This document shows, one piece after another, positions 1 through 11,742 of a stretch of DNA of 64,000 nt. Source of the DNA: Arachnopeziza araneosa (Eukaryota; Ascomycota; Leotiomycetes; Helotiales; Arachnopezizaceae); NCBI GenBank assembly GCA_003988855.1, contig QYAI01000051.1, positions 186,001-250,000 on the forward strand. The letters run 5' to 3'. Position 1 is the stretch's first letter, and the number at the start of each line of letters is the position of its first letter. A model generated the notes under the pieces. It was not told where the DNA came from and ran no database searches. It was given only the letters and a program-made list of their open reading frames with translations. The translations under genes were made by a program, and so were the position numbers.

Positions 1-518
1 TAACTCCAGTCCTTTGAAAGGGCCACTGCTCACAACAGTCTTCCCAACAGGATTTCCACTGGTGTCCTTGAACCGAGTCGTTTCTGAGTTTTCAAAGATT
101 CTCTTTATTGCCGACAGGTGCACACCTGCATCAACGGCAAGTAGGGAACCCTTGCCCCAATGTTCTGCAGTTGATCGCACCAGGAAGGCCGTGGTTTGAT
201 CTTCCTGTGGTCCTCCTCCTGAACCCTGTATCCCCACGTTAGCTCCTCGCCCTGTGGTATGGATAGCTTCAGGAACGGCAACAAAATAGAGACAAGAAAG
301 AGCAGCACGTGATGGTCTATTTTTGACTCATCTGCAGGGAAAGGACAAGGCCATTGTTGAGGCAGAGGAAAACAAAGAAGCCAGGAGTCGGAGCTCTTCC
401 TCAATGACGTAGCACAAGAGCCTTTTTGCATACAGCAGAAGAACAAGGAAAGGCGACGTACCAGAACAATGACTTGTAGAGCAGCAGCTTGCTCCGCCTC
501 TTCCAGCATGGATCCCAT
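1..518 (-). CDS. PDE1: Class II (low-affinity) 3',5'-cyclic-AMP phosphodiesterase, N-terminal part, cut by window edge
   Basis: Exons 462-518 and 1-225 (continuing left), intron 226-461 (236 nt). Exon 1 encodes 19 residues ending LQVIVL at a GTACGT donor. Exon 2 opens with GSGGGPQEDQTTAFLVRS and then GSLLAVDAGVHLSAI. This glycine-rich strand-turn followed by an AVDAG-HL-AI block is the typical start of class II phosphodiesterases (yeast PDE1 type), which hydrolyse cAMP and damp protein kinase A signalling. The metal-binding HxHxDH motif would lie beyond position 1 and is not seen. Exon 2 stays open to the edge in the same frame (75 codons). The start was taken at 518; a second in-frame ATG lies at 509. 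The family assignment comes from the motif order across the spliced junction; about 94 residues are visible. Confidence 0.8.
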
Positions 519-1230
519 TCGCACTGTGCTTCCCTCCGTTCCCGTTGGCTCTCTTTCTCTCTACACAGCGTATATGGAGAAGAAACAATGGATGATGATG
601 GGTGGTTTTGGGTTCAAGGAGTTCGAGTCTCCGTGCTTTATATGTAGCGTTCCGAGAAGTCGTGTTAGGCTGGTGGAACCAACTTCTGGGGCTGAGGGCG
701 GGTTGGTCCACGTGACTGCTGCGGGACTCATGCGATTGGTGATGAGGCCGCTCGAGAGAAAAAACCTTCAAGTGGCGGCGGCGTATGGGACTCGGTGAGA
801 CTGTGAGATGTCCCAGACCGATTAGATAGATGTTGGTTTCTTTCGGGAAGGTGTTTCAGGACTTTCTCGAGCTTCTCTCAGCCTTCTTTTCCCCTTCACC
901 GCAAGGTTCCAGATAACTAGCGCCAACTGCCTAGAAAAGGTTCCAGGTTTAGGTAGATAGCACATCGACAATGAATTTGCCAAGTCACTTGTAGTAGGAT
1001 TTCTTTAAAGTACACTGCCGCTTGATGCTATTGATAGCTGAACTCTATCAAGGCTCCCAAATCTTCACTGGAATTCCTTGTTAGCCATCATGACTAACCT
1101 TCTTTGAATGCCGCCTGCGCCTGTCTTGCAATAAATCCAATGCTATGATCTTCAAACACCTCCGTATACACCGTCATGCCTCATCTATTCATTCGCTACA
1201 CAAGGCTGCCCGCCATTTTCTTAGTCCCGT
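519..1230. other. Intergenic: phosphodiesterase promoter and CPS1/DIP2 3' flank
   Basis: No supported gene. Short open frames on both strands overlap each other and lack family motifs. The interval should hold the promoter and 5' UTR of the phosphodiesterase (start at 518) and the 3' end of the next minus-strand gene. Confidence 0.5.
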
Positions 1231-4200
1231 TCACCGACCCGCTAAATTCATATGCATTATGGCGTCGCTCTGCCAGCTATTCTCGTTGTTTTCTTCACCG
1301 ACGGCATTCTGAACCCTGAGGCCTCCTCGCGGCTGTTGACTTGGGAGTGACCAAAGGTCTCCTCCCTCTCCCTCTCCCGCTCGTCCGTCTACGGCCGGAA
1401 GATCCAAGACCGGCTTTGGCCCAACACGTGGTGGAGACGCTTGGTCGCTCTCAAGTGATCCAAAATTAGGGATTTCGAAATCAAAACTTGTGTTCACAGG
1501 ATTATACGAGTTGCCCGGAAGCTCGTATTGGCCTTTCCGATTATCTGTTGGAGTGTCATCACTCTTTGTCGAGGTGCCGTTCTCATTTCTTAGAGTCATA
1601 AAGTCATCATAGTTCTGTGCTGGCATTTCTGAAATCCCAGTTGGCAAAGGCGCATAACTCTGAGTCGATGATCTTTGGCGAGTCAAGATATCCTCTTCTA
1701 AAATCTGGGGAGCCGGTCCAGAATTTCGAAGACTATTAGCCATTACGCTTCCGTTTTTAACACTGGCCACTCCGCTCCGTGGTTCTATCGCCTCGGAGAC
1801 ATCTGACAGACCAGATTCGGGATCCCGAATGCCAAACTGAGCCATCGTTCGCATCTTACGCGTCACCCAGCTGGCTAAAATCTTTCCTCTCTGCTTCTCG
1901 CCAAGTCTTGAGCGTGGAAAATCCCCTCTATTGACAAATGCGACAATATCAACCACGATTTGATGCTCGTTCAAGATAGCATTTACGATAACAGGTACAA
2001 TTGATGCGAGATATGCTTTGCGACCAACTTCGACTAACACTACTATTAATCCGCCAGCTTGGAATACGGCACTTCCCAGTGTTAGCTATAGATATCCTCA
2101 AAGGATGAATTCAACTTACCAGCCTCCGGGGACAATGTTTCTGTGGCACTTCTCCACCGAATATTCGATATCCATAGGAAAGTGGGATAATCCATTGATT
2201 TCAAAAGTTTCGCCAATATTACCAAGAACAAAAAGCACTTGCATATCAACTTGAGCGCCATTGGGTCCGATCGGTCTGCTCACATTATGTAGAAATCCGA
2301 GGTCTCCTGTACGAACATACTGAACAGTTGGATCACCATCAATAGTGCGACCGTCAAATTTCTCGGCATCAAAAGGATCTTTTGAGCCGTAAAATGCTTT
2401 GGCGCATGCCTCTGAATCAACCCAGATTTCACCGTACTCTCCGTCGTGACACAGCCCTCTGCTTTCAGGATTGACAATAGCAATCTGAGTTGATACAGGC
2501 ACCATTCCTGAGTCTTGAACAAGAAGTGACTTGGGGTCTGTGTCTGGGTCAACCGGATAGATCATACCCCGTCGGAGCGCCGCTGTGTCAAGCCAGAGTT
2601 CAATAGGCTCAATGCACATGTAAGAACGAGAAGCAATCATGGGATTGATAACATGGGAGTATATGGTGTTAATAGCGGTGCGGTCGAGGCCAGTCTGTGC
2701 GAAATGAAGACGAACTTTCTGGAACACATCAACGCGAGGTCTACTTTCTGCCGAGATCATCATATTCTTCAGCTCATGAAGAGTAAATCCTTTCCCTGGC
2801 ATAATTGCCATGGCATGGTCAAGCATCTGTGGAGTTGCATATGTGTCTTTGATCTTATATCTTGACAGCGTCAAGAACAACGAAACCGGGTTCTGTGCGA
2901 ACTCGACTGGAGAAACAAGGTATGTAGGTGCACCCACAAATATTCCCATCAAACAAGAATGGATGAATCCAAGACCGCTGGTACTTCGAACACAGCCTAG
3001 AACAGGTCTGGAACTCGTCATTTGGCAAGTTTCCTTCTGCACTTTGCACATGCCCATAATAATATCGTGGCCCAATTGAACTGCAATACGACGCTGGTCT
3101 GGAGTCCAATATGTCCACACTAAGACCGGATATCCAGGTTGAACCCATGTGGGCTGCATTGTAAGGCCTAGGTCTCTACATCCATTGTTTTGTTTAGGTG
3201 GCTTTGTTGTATTGTATATACTTGGGACCGAAACTTTTAGTACCTGAGCGGATTGCTTGATATGTTGCGACACAGTCTTCTGCTTCAGTAGATGATCAAC
3301 ATCTTGGTTAACGAGAACTGCCTTTACAACATAGTCTGATACCATATGAAGAAACGCTGGAGCATCCTCGTTCAGGCGATTTTGATCCAGAGGTGCCATT
3401 GGGATGGCTGTGGCACCTAGACAGAAACATGCGTGAACAGCATAAACAAAGTCCTCTGAATGGGTGTACATAAGAATTAGATGATCTCCTGGCCGGATTT
3501 TGACTTTATTTTTCAAGTACATGGCCACAGCCGAGACCTTTGTATCGAATTTCTTCCAGGTGATGCCTTTACCTTCCTTTCCCCTACCATCAATGGTGCA
3601 ATATGATAGCTCTTCCGCCTGGCGTGCCACCCTCCATTGGAGCAAGTCGACAATGCTTGTGAAATTATTTAAAGGGGTTGAGGTGCGGTCGTCAATCACC
3701 ACTTCTCTGCGGTCAATACCTGAATATTGCTTGTCACCTGGTGAGAGAATATCCTCCCGTGTTTGGGATGCAATAGGAGACCAAATGCCACCTATAGGAT
3801 CAACCCCGATGGGGAGGTTCAAAACTGCCCTTTCAACTCCGAATTTGACATGAACGCATGGGAGGTTTCCAAGGTCAAATTCTCTCCGACAAAGCATGTT
3901 ACCAATTTCTCTTCGGCCATTTTTAAAAACTTTAGGTAACGTATTCGGCGCAGTGATCATGACACAATAAACTCTAAGATGATGTTCTTGCAGTAAGACC
4001 TCCATACATCTTTCGGATAGTGAGTCAAGAAGAGCGGTATCCAGTTGCCGAGGAGGCCCACCAGAAGTGGCTGGTGCTGTTGACGCTGATTGAGACTCCA
4101 ATAACACAATGGGTAGATGCTCGTCATTGACAAATATATCGAAAGCAGAGCAATCGTAAATCTTTGGCACATTCTTCATAATGCTGACGATAATGTGTTG

Positions 4201-7049
4201 TACGAAAAAATAACGATGCTCAGCAATCTCATGTCCATGCTCGACCCATTCGACCTTTTGTCGTATCCGATCTTCATACAGACCTAGAACGAAGATCTTT
4301 CCCTCAATAACAGTTCCTAAGAGTCCTGTTCGCAAGAATTCAGGCTCAACCATCATCGGTGTTGGATCCCCTGGTTCGAATTTGTATGGTCTTGCATGGA
4401 ATATTTGCTCCGTGTGCTTTGGCAGAGCCCAAAATCCTCCAGATAAAGATGGAGAATCCACCCAGATTTCGCCAACAGAGTGCGAGGAAGCAAGCAAGCC
4501 GGTTTCTGGATCTACTACTGCTAAGGTAGCATCTGGAATAGGAAAACCGAAAGCTCCGACTCGGACGGTGCCCGGCTCGCTGCTTGCTTTCTTTCGAGCC
4601 TCCTCCCCGATTGCAACAACAACAACTTCATTGGTTTTCAAAGCCTCTCTATCAAGGAGAACTTCGCTTAATTCTGTCCGTCCTTGTTTTTCAGCTGGAG
4701 TTGTTGTTCCTCCACCAATGAGGCTTCCAAATCCACTACCAGGAGATTTGTCCTTCTCTTTCTCTCCAGCTTTTTCATCGATTGGTGAATCTGAGTCTGA
4801 ACCCATGTCAAGTTTGAGTGGACAGCCCATCCGCTCTTCTCCGCCCAACCAATCTCGCATACTTATGACCATTCCTCCGTGCTCTGGAAGACATAGCATT
4901 GGAGCAACCAGTTCTCGCGCTCGTGGATTTCGCATTGGCCGGAGCCATCGGTCTGCCAAAACCTCATGAAATTCACTATCAACCGTCAATGTGTCTATCA
5001 GACATAGTTTAACTTTTTGGAAATTTGGTTCCATTCCTTTTTTAAAGTTCCTGGTTGTCATGGGGTCTTGTTGATAATTATAGGCAGCTCTTTTCAATCC
5101 TGGATAGTCTGCAACCATCAAAGTTGCTCTGTATTTTGTAATGAGATGTGCGTAGAGACCTGGAACTTCAACTGCTTTGTTCTCCATCCAAACGGTCGTG
5201 TGTCCACCATACACTGTCAACAAGACTCCGAGAATCATGCCGATTCCTTGTCTTGGGTCTAAGTAGGATATCATAATCTCTCCCAAATCACCACTTCCAG
5301 CCATAAGCCTGCCGTTCTTGTCTCTTAAACCTGCGTTGAAAGTGTCACCTTGAGATCCAGTGGGTACAGTTGATAGTATGGCACTAAGGCACCCCATCTG
5401 GTGCATTATTGTACGATGGCTCATTACGACACCACGCAGATCTCCCGTTGGTGCACGTGAAAACTCGATATACGCTAGGTCTGGAACTGCAAGGGCAGGC
5501 ACGTCGTCTTTCTTTTTGGGATGGAAACTCCCGAACTCGTTGGTTTTCCACCATTCTACGCCTCGAGGCCAATTCAACTTCTGTGTAGTAATGTCCCGTT
5601 GAAATGCTTTCAAATTGTTATCAGTCGTGAGGGCAAGATGCGCTTGAGTAGAGGTAAGTATCAGATTAAGCTTGGCATAATCTTCGAGATCGTTGATAGG
5701 AACTGCAACAACGCCAGCAATAAAACAACCAAGTAGAGCAATAGCAAAGTCGATAATCTCGGTATCTCGGTAAATCAACGCTACCCTGTCTCCACGGTAT
5801 AAGGAGCTTTTGTCTCGAATGACTTGCGCAACCTTCTCGGCTCTGCTAGCAAGTTTCTCCCAGACAATTGAAGATATTTCTTTTCCTTTGGCATCCAAAA
5901 CCCAATATGCAGGTGATTTTGGATTGGCTCGACTTCGGTGTCTGAGTACGGCGGCTATGTTGTCAAAACTCGACATTGGAACGTTACCATCTCGAGGATC
6001 GTACACAGCGAACGGAATATCTCTTGGTTCCAATGGCATTTGGTACTCAAGTGCAGCGGGCGGGGGCAGGTCGCTTGTACTCAGCATTGGCGGTGCCATT
6101 GCCGCTGTCGGTGAGAAAGCATCACTTGAGGAATATCTATGCGGCCCTCCACCATATGAGGGTGGGGGATGGTCATAACCTTGTTGGCCAGCGAAGTCAG
6201 AAAAGTAACCTTGCTGAGACTCGCCAAGCATCGTTTCTGCTCGACTATCATATATATCTCCTTGCTCGATGTACCCAGGTTGCGTGGCTGGGTTAAATGA
6301 GTAGTTTGCTCCTGATTTTGTTGATGCCATTGTCATGCTTGATTCCACCAAATTTGCGCTTTGCGCCGGATTTGATGGCAGGAAAGTCTCATTCCCATAT
6401 GACGATTGTCTTTGCGCAGGATTATGAACACCTAATCGAAGTTGTGAGGGCGGACCTGCATATGAAAAGTTACTCTCCTGCCCACGCTGATTCCCATACC
6501 CTCCATAATCGCTGGCCATTGTATCTAATCGTCCTGCAGATCCTGATCTCGCCGGCGACTGTGGCGGGACTTCTGGCCTTGAGCTGTATGCTTCTGAAGA
6601 TTCCCGGGAATTGGCATTGAGTGCTGCAAGTGATGCATTACGAGAGCCATCGTTTGAAGGGTGTACGGTGTGATCAGGAGAATGGATTCGTAGTCCTCGA
6701 GTCTCAACAGGAGGTGACCCCAAGTAGTGCGACAGCAGAATTGTGCGGCGTTTCTGATATCTACGGCAGTCAGGTAAGGGCTATACTGAATAACGGTGTA
6801 CAGGATATGAGTGATTTTCAATGCTGGCTGGGTTGGATATCACAAACCCTTTTTCGGTAATGTCCCCATCCTATAAATTCAGAAAAGTTAGTATTTCTCG
6901 AGAAAATGGTCACCCAAGTTGAAGCATTTTTATGAAACGCGCGACAGGCTCATACGCCATAATCCGGACTAAAGACAATTTCGACTTACCTCTAGTTCAT
7001 GTTCTAACTGCTGCAGCTTTTCTTGCAGCTCTGGGTTGTTTGCCTCCAT
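1231..7049 (-). CDS. CPS1: CPS1/DIP2-type protein: DMAP1-binding domain plus two AMP-binding (adenylate-forming) domains
   Basis: CDS exons 6990-7049, 6844-6870, 2120-6753 and 1231-2071; 1853 residues. Exon 1 (MEANNPELQEKLQQLEHELE), a 27-nt micro-exon (DGDITEKGF) and the start of exon 3 (KRRTILLSHYLG) together rebuild the N-terminal DMAP1-binding domain of the DIP2 family. A low-complexity linker follows to about residue 270. Two AMP-binding modules then run to about residue 1580, with family blocks such as RGDRVALIYRDT, RPGDHLILMYTHSED and FQAGGLIVVLVEVG. The tail is Ser/Asn-rich. The family includes Cochliobolus CPS1 (a virulence factor) and yeast Cmr2/DIP2, linked to levels of selected diacylglycerols. 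The phosphate-binding A3 motif is degenerate in both modules (SRAPTGDLRGVVMSH; WTYWTPDQRRIAV), so classical adenylation is doubtful. All three introns keep the frame; the last is 48 nt. Confidence 0.9.
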
Positions 7050-8313
7050 CTTGACAACCTTTCGTGGGAATGGCTTCGGAAGCCAGTCCCTTGAATTTCA
7101 GGGTCCGGGTGTTAAAAGAGGATCGCAAATTATAGATAACATGAGCTTGAAGAGGAGCCGATTGATATCCAAGTAAAGTCACTGTCGTAATCGAGGCAGC
7201 GAAGGGACAGCATTCTTTAGCCAAAACGCAGCGGCAACGGGCGTCTGCTCCGTCAATGACCGCACGCTGTATTCATCTATTAAACTTGGCTCGCGTGCCG
7301 TCATTAGCCCCTAACCTTGTTCGGCTTAGTCGGAATGCATGTCCCACACCTCGAAATTTCTATCTTGGAACCTTCTTCTCACGACCATCATGCTTTGGTG
7401 ATATTTCCGTCAACCACAGACTCTACATAGAGTCATACCCGAGTTTTGATTATGTTCATGAACTCGGCATCATGTGCTCAAGCGCACGCAACCCGCCAAT
7501 TGTTCTGAGAAGCACTTGACATGCCTGGGTTGAAATGGTCACCGCCATTGACTATATTCAATTCCTATATATCGTGAGTCTTAACTTTATACTCCTCCCC
7601 TCATCCTTCAAGATATCGCAAAATGATGAGAAAAACAAAGATTATTATCACAGACCTGTTCTTAACTACCCGTGTGGATACGTCTTGGAGACCTTCTGAA
7701 CTTTGCTACATATCCAATCTAACATCCAACATTTGATCTAATGGAAACATACTGATGATGGGTCATTTAGTGACTGTGACTCGATGAATCTTACTGCGCA
7801 ACACGTGAGGGCTTGTCACTAAGTTCCCTCATACAAATTAAGTATTGCAATAGCCAATGCCAAGCAGTCAGGACTGTAATATCAACGCTGAAGTCGTTGC
7901 AGTGTCTACCCAAGCGACTCAAAATCTCAACCGAGATAGCCTCCTCTGAAGTGGTTCTTTGACAGTCAATGGCCTTCTTTGTCCTTGACAGCAGTCGACA
8001 TCGAGCCCTCGTTACAAGAAATCTCACTATCAATTCCTTCAAAGAGATCTTTCACTTCTATTTATAACCTTTTTGTTTCTAAGTCTTCTTTATTTCTCGT
8101 GAATGCCGAAGACAAAGCACAATTTTCTTTGTGAGTGACGACCCATGAATTTAATAGACTGGACTGTCTCTTTTTTTTCTCTTGTTGTTCTGCATTCCTT
8201 ACTTTCTCTCCATCTTTTGTCATCCAAATTCTCAGTTGAGCCACGACCGGATCGTGCAATTCTTATTTCATTATTTCATCGACCTAGTATATCTACAACT
8301 AAAGTCATTCAAT
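7050..8313. other. Divergent promoter region between CPS1/DIP2 and an orphan gene
   Basis: About 1.26 kb without a supported gene. The open frames here are short and have no recognisable motif. Both neighbouring genes start outward from this gap, so it holds both promoters and 5' UTRs. Confidence 0.5.
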
Positions 8314-9894
8314 ATGGATCAAATCAACGAACAAGACGTCCTGAGTGCTCCTATAGACGCCAATTTTGACTTCTCAGCCTACCTGGCTGACAATTCAAAT
8401 ATCCCCTTTTGGATTCCAGTGGACAGCCCCCTAGAAGCGATCCCGGAACCTGCTACAGACTTGCAACCAATTCATGACCTCACATTTGAGGAATTTCTTG
8501 CCCTTGATTTTAACATATCTCAACCTACGCAGAACAATCCTCTGGAAGAACGTTTACCCAGAGAAATTATTGTGTTTGATAAATCACCGGTTCGTCGCCC
8601 AGAACTGGTTATACCATCCACAGCTCCTACAGCTTATGAAGATGGCATATATCTAAATAATATTCTCAACTCATTTAAAAGTCCAGAGATGCCTCTATCA
8701 GTCATCGACAGTTTAAGGCATCCGTTTGATGATGAGCTGCAAAAAGCGTTGGAAAAAGCATTAGAGCAGCAAAAGCACCAGCGAGAACAAGAAGCAGAGC
8801 GTCAAGACCGCGAGTTTGAAGCTGCTTTACGAGAGGCTTTGGAAGTGGAACTCGGTCCTCAAGGTCAACAACTAACACGCCAACCCGGTTTGGATATAGA
8901 TGCACCTGATGAAATTGTCAATGAGAATCTCGATATTGTAGTTCAGCGAGGGAAGAATCGGCGATCTCAAAACAGGCTGAACTTTGATCCGTCAAAGTAC
9001 TATCAACCTCTTGCGGCAAAACCCGCTTCTTGGGGTCCAAAGACCCCAGATGGCCAACATCTCTTCCAATATACAGACCAAGGTGAGCTACTCCCACAAT
9101 TATTACTCACAAAAGAACAGATTGTCTATTTTATTCAGTGTCACCCTTTGAACTACATCAATGGTAATCCAGTCCCGGATGCGAAGAATTCTGGTCTCAT
9201 TCTCTGGATTCAATCAGTACCGGCAGACTCAGCAACGAGGTATCCCAATTCAGTCTCTGCAAAGTGTCGATTTATAGACTGTCCGGAATCTCACAATACG
9301 ATCTTGAAAGGCGATTTCCGCGTTGCATTGGACGAGCAATTCTCAAAACACCCAAAGATCGATCCTTTCCACTGTGCTGGATATGCACACCTTTGGTGCA
9401 TGGAAAAGTTTTTCGATTTCCCACAACTCTGTAGGACCTTTAATGTCCAACCTGATACTCGAACTTTTCCAGAAGGTAGGAACAAGATGGCCATTACTCG
9501 AGACCACCCTGGCATGTTAGATATTGCGGAAAACTACATACAGCGGTTCTCTTGGGAAAGCGGAGCTCCTCGTCCCCCTTATGAGTTCAGATACTATCTC
9601 ACCCGCAAACTGACCAAGTACCATTTGAAGATGCAGCCGGTACAAAAGCAGGCCGACCGAGATAACCGTGCAAGCAATAGTAGTATCGATATTACACTGA
9701 ACGACCTCGAGCTGTATGTCCGAAACAAAGCCATTCAGATTGCTCAAAGGAAGGCAGGCACTAGAAATACAAACAGCCCACAAAAGAGAAAGATAGCGAA
9801 TCTCGAAGACTCCGATGATAGCGTCTTAGATGATAATATCTTTTCAAGAGATATGGTAAGTCCAGAGCAGAAGAGACGTAAGGTCAGCGAATGA
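8314..9894 (+). CDS. Hypothetical protein with central coiled coil and a Cys-containing C-terminal domain
   Basis: Single exon, 526 residues from the ATG at 8314 (MDQINEQDVL). The frame is open 44 codons upstream, but without a better ATG and with UTR-like composition. Residues 1-130 are acidic and poorly conserved in character. Roughly residues 130-185 form a Glu/Gln/Arg-rich predicted coiled coil (LEKALEQQKHQREQEAERQD). From about residue 215 a compact domain begins, with the cysteines in KCRFIDC, FHCAGYAHLWCMEKF and FPQLC and many aromatic residues. The C-terminus is basic (QKRKIANL; EQKRRK), which would suit nuclear import. I do not recognise the family. Fungal orphan proteins of this build occur in Leotiomycetes, but I cannot name one. 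Coding status is supported by the long uninterrupted frame. Confidence 0.75.
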   Translation: MDQINEQDVLSAPIDANFDFSAYLADNSNIPFWIPVDSPLEAIPEPATDLQPIHDLTFEEFLALDFNISQPTQNNPLEERLPREIIVFDKSPVRRPELVIPSTAPTAYEDGIYLNNILNSFKSPEMPLSVIDSLRHPFDDELQKALEKALEQQKHQREQEAERQDREFEAALREALEVELGPQGQQLTRQPGLDIDAPDEIVNENLDIVVQRGKNRRSQNRLNFDPSKYYQPLAAKPASWGPKTPDGQHLFQYTDQGELLPQLLLTKEQIVYFIQCHPLNYINGNPVPDAKNSGLILWIQSVPADSATRYPNSVSAKCRFIDCPESHNTILKGDFRVALDEQFSKHPKIDPFHCAGYAHLWCMEKFFDFPQLCRTFNVQPDTRTFPEGRNKMAITRDHPGMLDIAENYIQRFSWESGAPRPPYEFRYYLTRKLTKYHLKMQPVQKQADRDNRASNSSIDITLNDLELYVRNKAIQIAQRKAGTRNTNSPQKRKIANLEDSDDSVLDDNIFSRDMVSPEQKRRKVSE

Positions 9895-10763
9895 GTGGCT
9901 TAGGCTACAATGGGTATTTACCGTCCTAACAACTCCTTCTTTAAAACTTCCTAGCGCTACAAAATAATACAGGATATATTTTCAAGTATTTGGAAATTGC
10001 CAATTTCCAGTCCCTCAAAACTCGATCTCCATGAGCATGCTTAATAATAACTGTGATCTAAATAAGCTTAACATTGCCAGTTTGTAGTTTCTTTCATAGT
10101 CATGTTTTAGAAATCAAATCTATATGCTTTCATAAATCCTCTCTGAAACACGGCTTTTTAGACGAGTTTCGCGAACAAGAAGAGGAAGCAACGAAGGCTT
10201 TCACGCAAAACAAAGGAGAATGGGTCGAAACTATGAAGGAGAGGCATGCAGGTGATACTTCAGATATGCAGAGAGAGTATGAGAAGAGTAAAACCTAAAT
10301 TATGGACCCGGAGCAACAGTTGGATTTGCTAAAGGCCAAGAAGAGAAAAAGGAAGTAAGTTAAGTAATGCCCGTCGCTGTTGGGCGAGAGGATGAAATCG
10401 CCTAAATTCTTACTGCTTAAGAGAGATCTATTCTGTTCCAGAATGAGCTATAGAGGGCGGTTTCTTGAAGATTTAAAGTCTCTGGTCCTCACTTCAACTA
10501 TACGAGTTATTGATTTCAATAAAATGGCAAATAGGGGACGTGAAGCTTGTGTTTTTAGCGGGGTCCATAAGCGAAGAAAGAGGGGGAGGCGAATTTCTCG
10601 TAGGTTAGGTCCTCATATTGATGAACCTCAAGAATCCCCTTTCCAACCGACCGTCCAAGTATTTCATCATTCAAACTCTTTATCTCACTATACACAGAAG
10701 CCTTGATCGTAGCACCATAGAGTCAAACCCGGTTACGTACAGCCAGATATCTACACAAGAGAT
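9895..10763. other. Intergenic, with a possible decayed ORF
   Basis: AT-rich. A charged 74-codon open frame at 10074-10298 ends in EEEATKAFTQNKGEWVETMK and similar, followed after its stop by a short Lys/Arg-rich stretch. It has no upstream context or splice support and may be a gene remnant. The end of the interval is the promoter of the Rdx gene. Confidence 0.3.
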
Positions 10764-11742
10764 ATGGCCGACGTCACAGCAACGAAGTTCCCTCGGATAG
10801 TGATTGAGTACTGTACTCAGTGTCACTGGTAAGCTGAATTTCATCAAAATTGGGGTTTCCCTTCCACTAACTTAGGACTGCTTCTTCTTGTCTCTTAACC
10901 ATATCATGAGAATACCACTTCTCATCTCCAATGTCCCTTATCAAAACCAAACAAGATCATATACTAACCAGCTTATAGGATGCTACGCGCAGCATGGTGT
11001 GAGTATTGAAAAATCCTCTCATCTCAGCCCTGAGAAGAAAAAGTCCTTGGCTAACCACATTACAGTCGCCCAAGAGCTCCTCTCCACCTTTTCCAACTCC
11101 ATCGGCGAAGTTGCACTCCAACCAGCTACAGGCGGTACTTTTAATGTTCACCTATTCCAAGCAGAAGACATCTCCTCGGATGGGATGGCTATGATTCAGA
11201 GGCATCTTCTCTGGGATCGAAAGGCGGAAGGCGGTTTCCCTGGTAAGTGGTTGTATCTTCATTCGTTGTCTGACATTCCATCGTCTTAATTTCATTAACT
11301 CATCTTTTCCTTGTTTTCACCTATCAGTTCCTCTCCAAACTCTCAAATCCGCCTCTTCTTACACCTCATAGAAGCCAAAGAGCTCAAACGCCGCGTCAGG
11401 GACATCATCGACCCAACCCGCAACCTAGGACACGTCGACCGCCAGAAAGGTACTTATCTAATGCACACACCCTCACAAATTCCTATTTCTTAGACCAACA
11501 CATCTCCAGAACCCACAACCGAGCCTCCAGCCCCAAGAGCAGGAACCTCCAGACCCTCCGGAGACCCAGAATCATTCCCAACCACAACCACAGCAACTCT
11601 CAACACCGTCATCCCGCAGACCGTCTCCCTAAACCAAGCCAATTTCAACCCGCTGGGTGTAGAGGTGACCGTTGATGAGAGTGGGACTGCAGCCGCGTCC
11701 TGTCCGCCTGGGGAGGAGTGCGATGAGTCTGATGACCGGTGA
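10764..11742 (+). CDS. Rdx-family (selenoprotein W-like) thioredoxin-fold protein, cysteine form
   Basis: Five exons: 10764-10828, 10979-10998, 11066-11242, 11372-11449, 11510-11742; 190 residues. The spliced protein begins MADVTATKFPRIVIEYCTQC and continues HWMLRAAWFAQELLSTF. This is the beta-strand, CxxC and helix start of the SelW/SelT/SelH (Rdx) family. In this family the second position can be selenocysteine in animals; here both are plain cysteines (residues 17 and 20). IGEVALQPATGGTF and LLWDRKAEGGFPEAKELKRR match the second half of the fold. The C-terminal 80 residues are Thr/Pro-rich and end in an acidic tail with two further cysteines. Exon 2 is only 20 nt; every junction keeps the frame. 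The likely role is thiol redox regulation; the substrate is unknown. Confidence 0.85.

Noticed and set aside
105..771. Minus-strand frames of 139 and 147 codons at the left edge
   Set aside because: They read through the intron of the phosphodiesterase gene; splicing 462-518 to 225-1 gives a clear family match instead.
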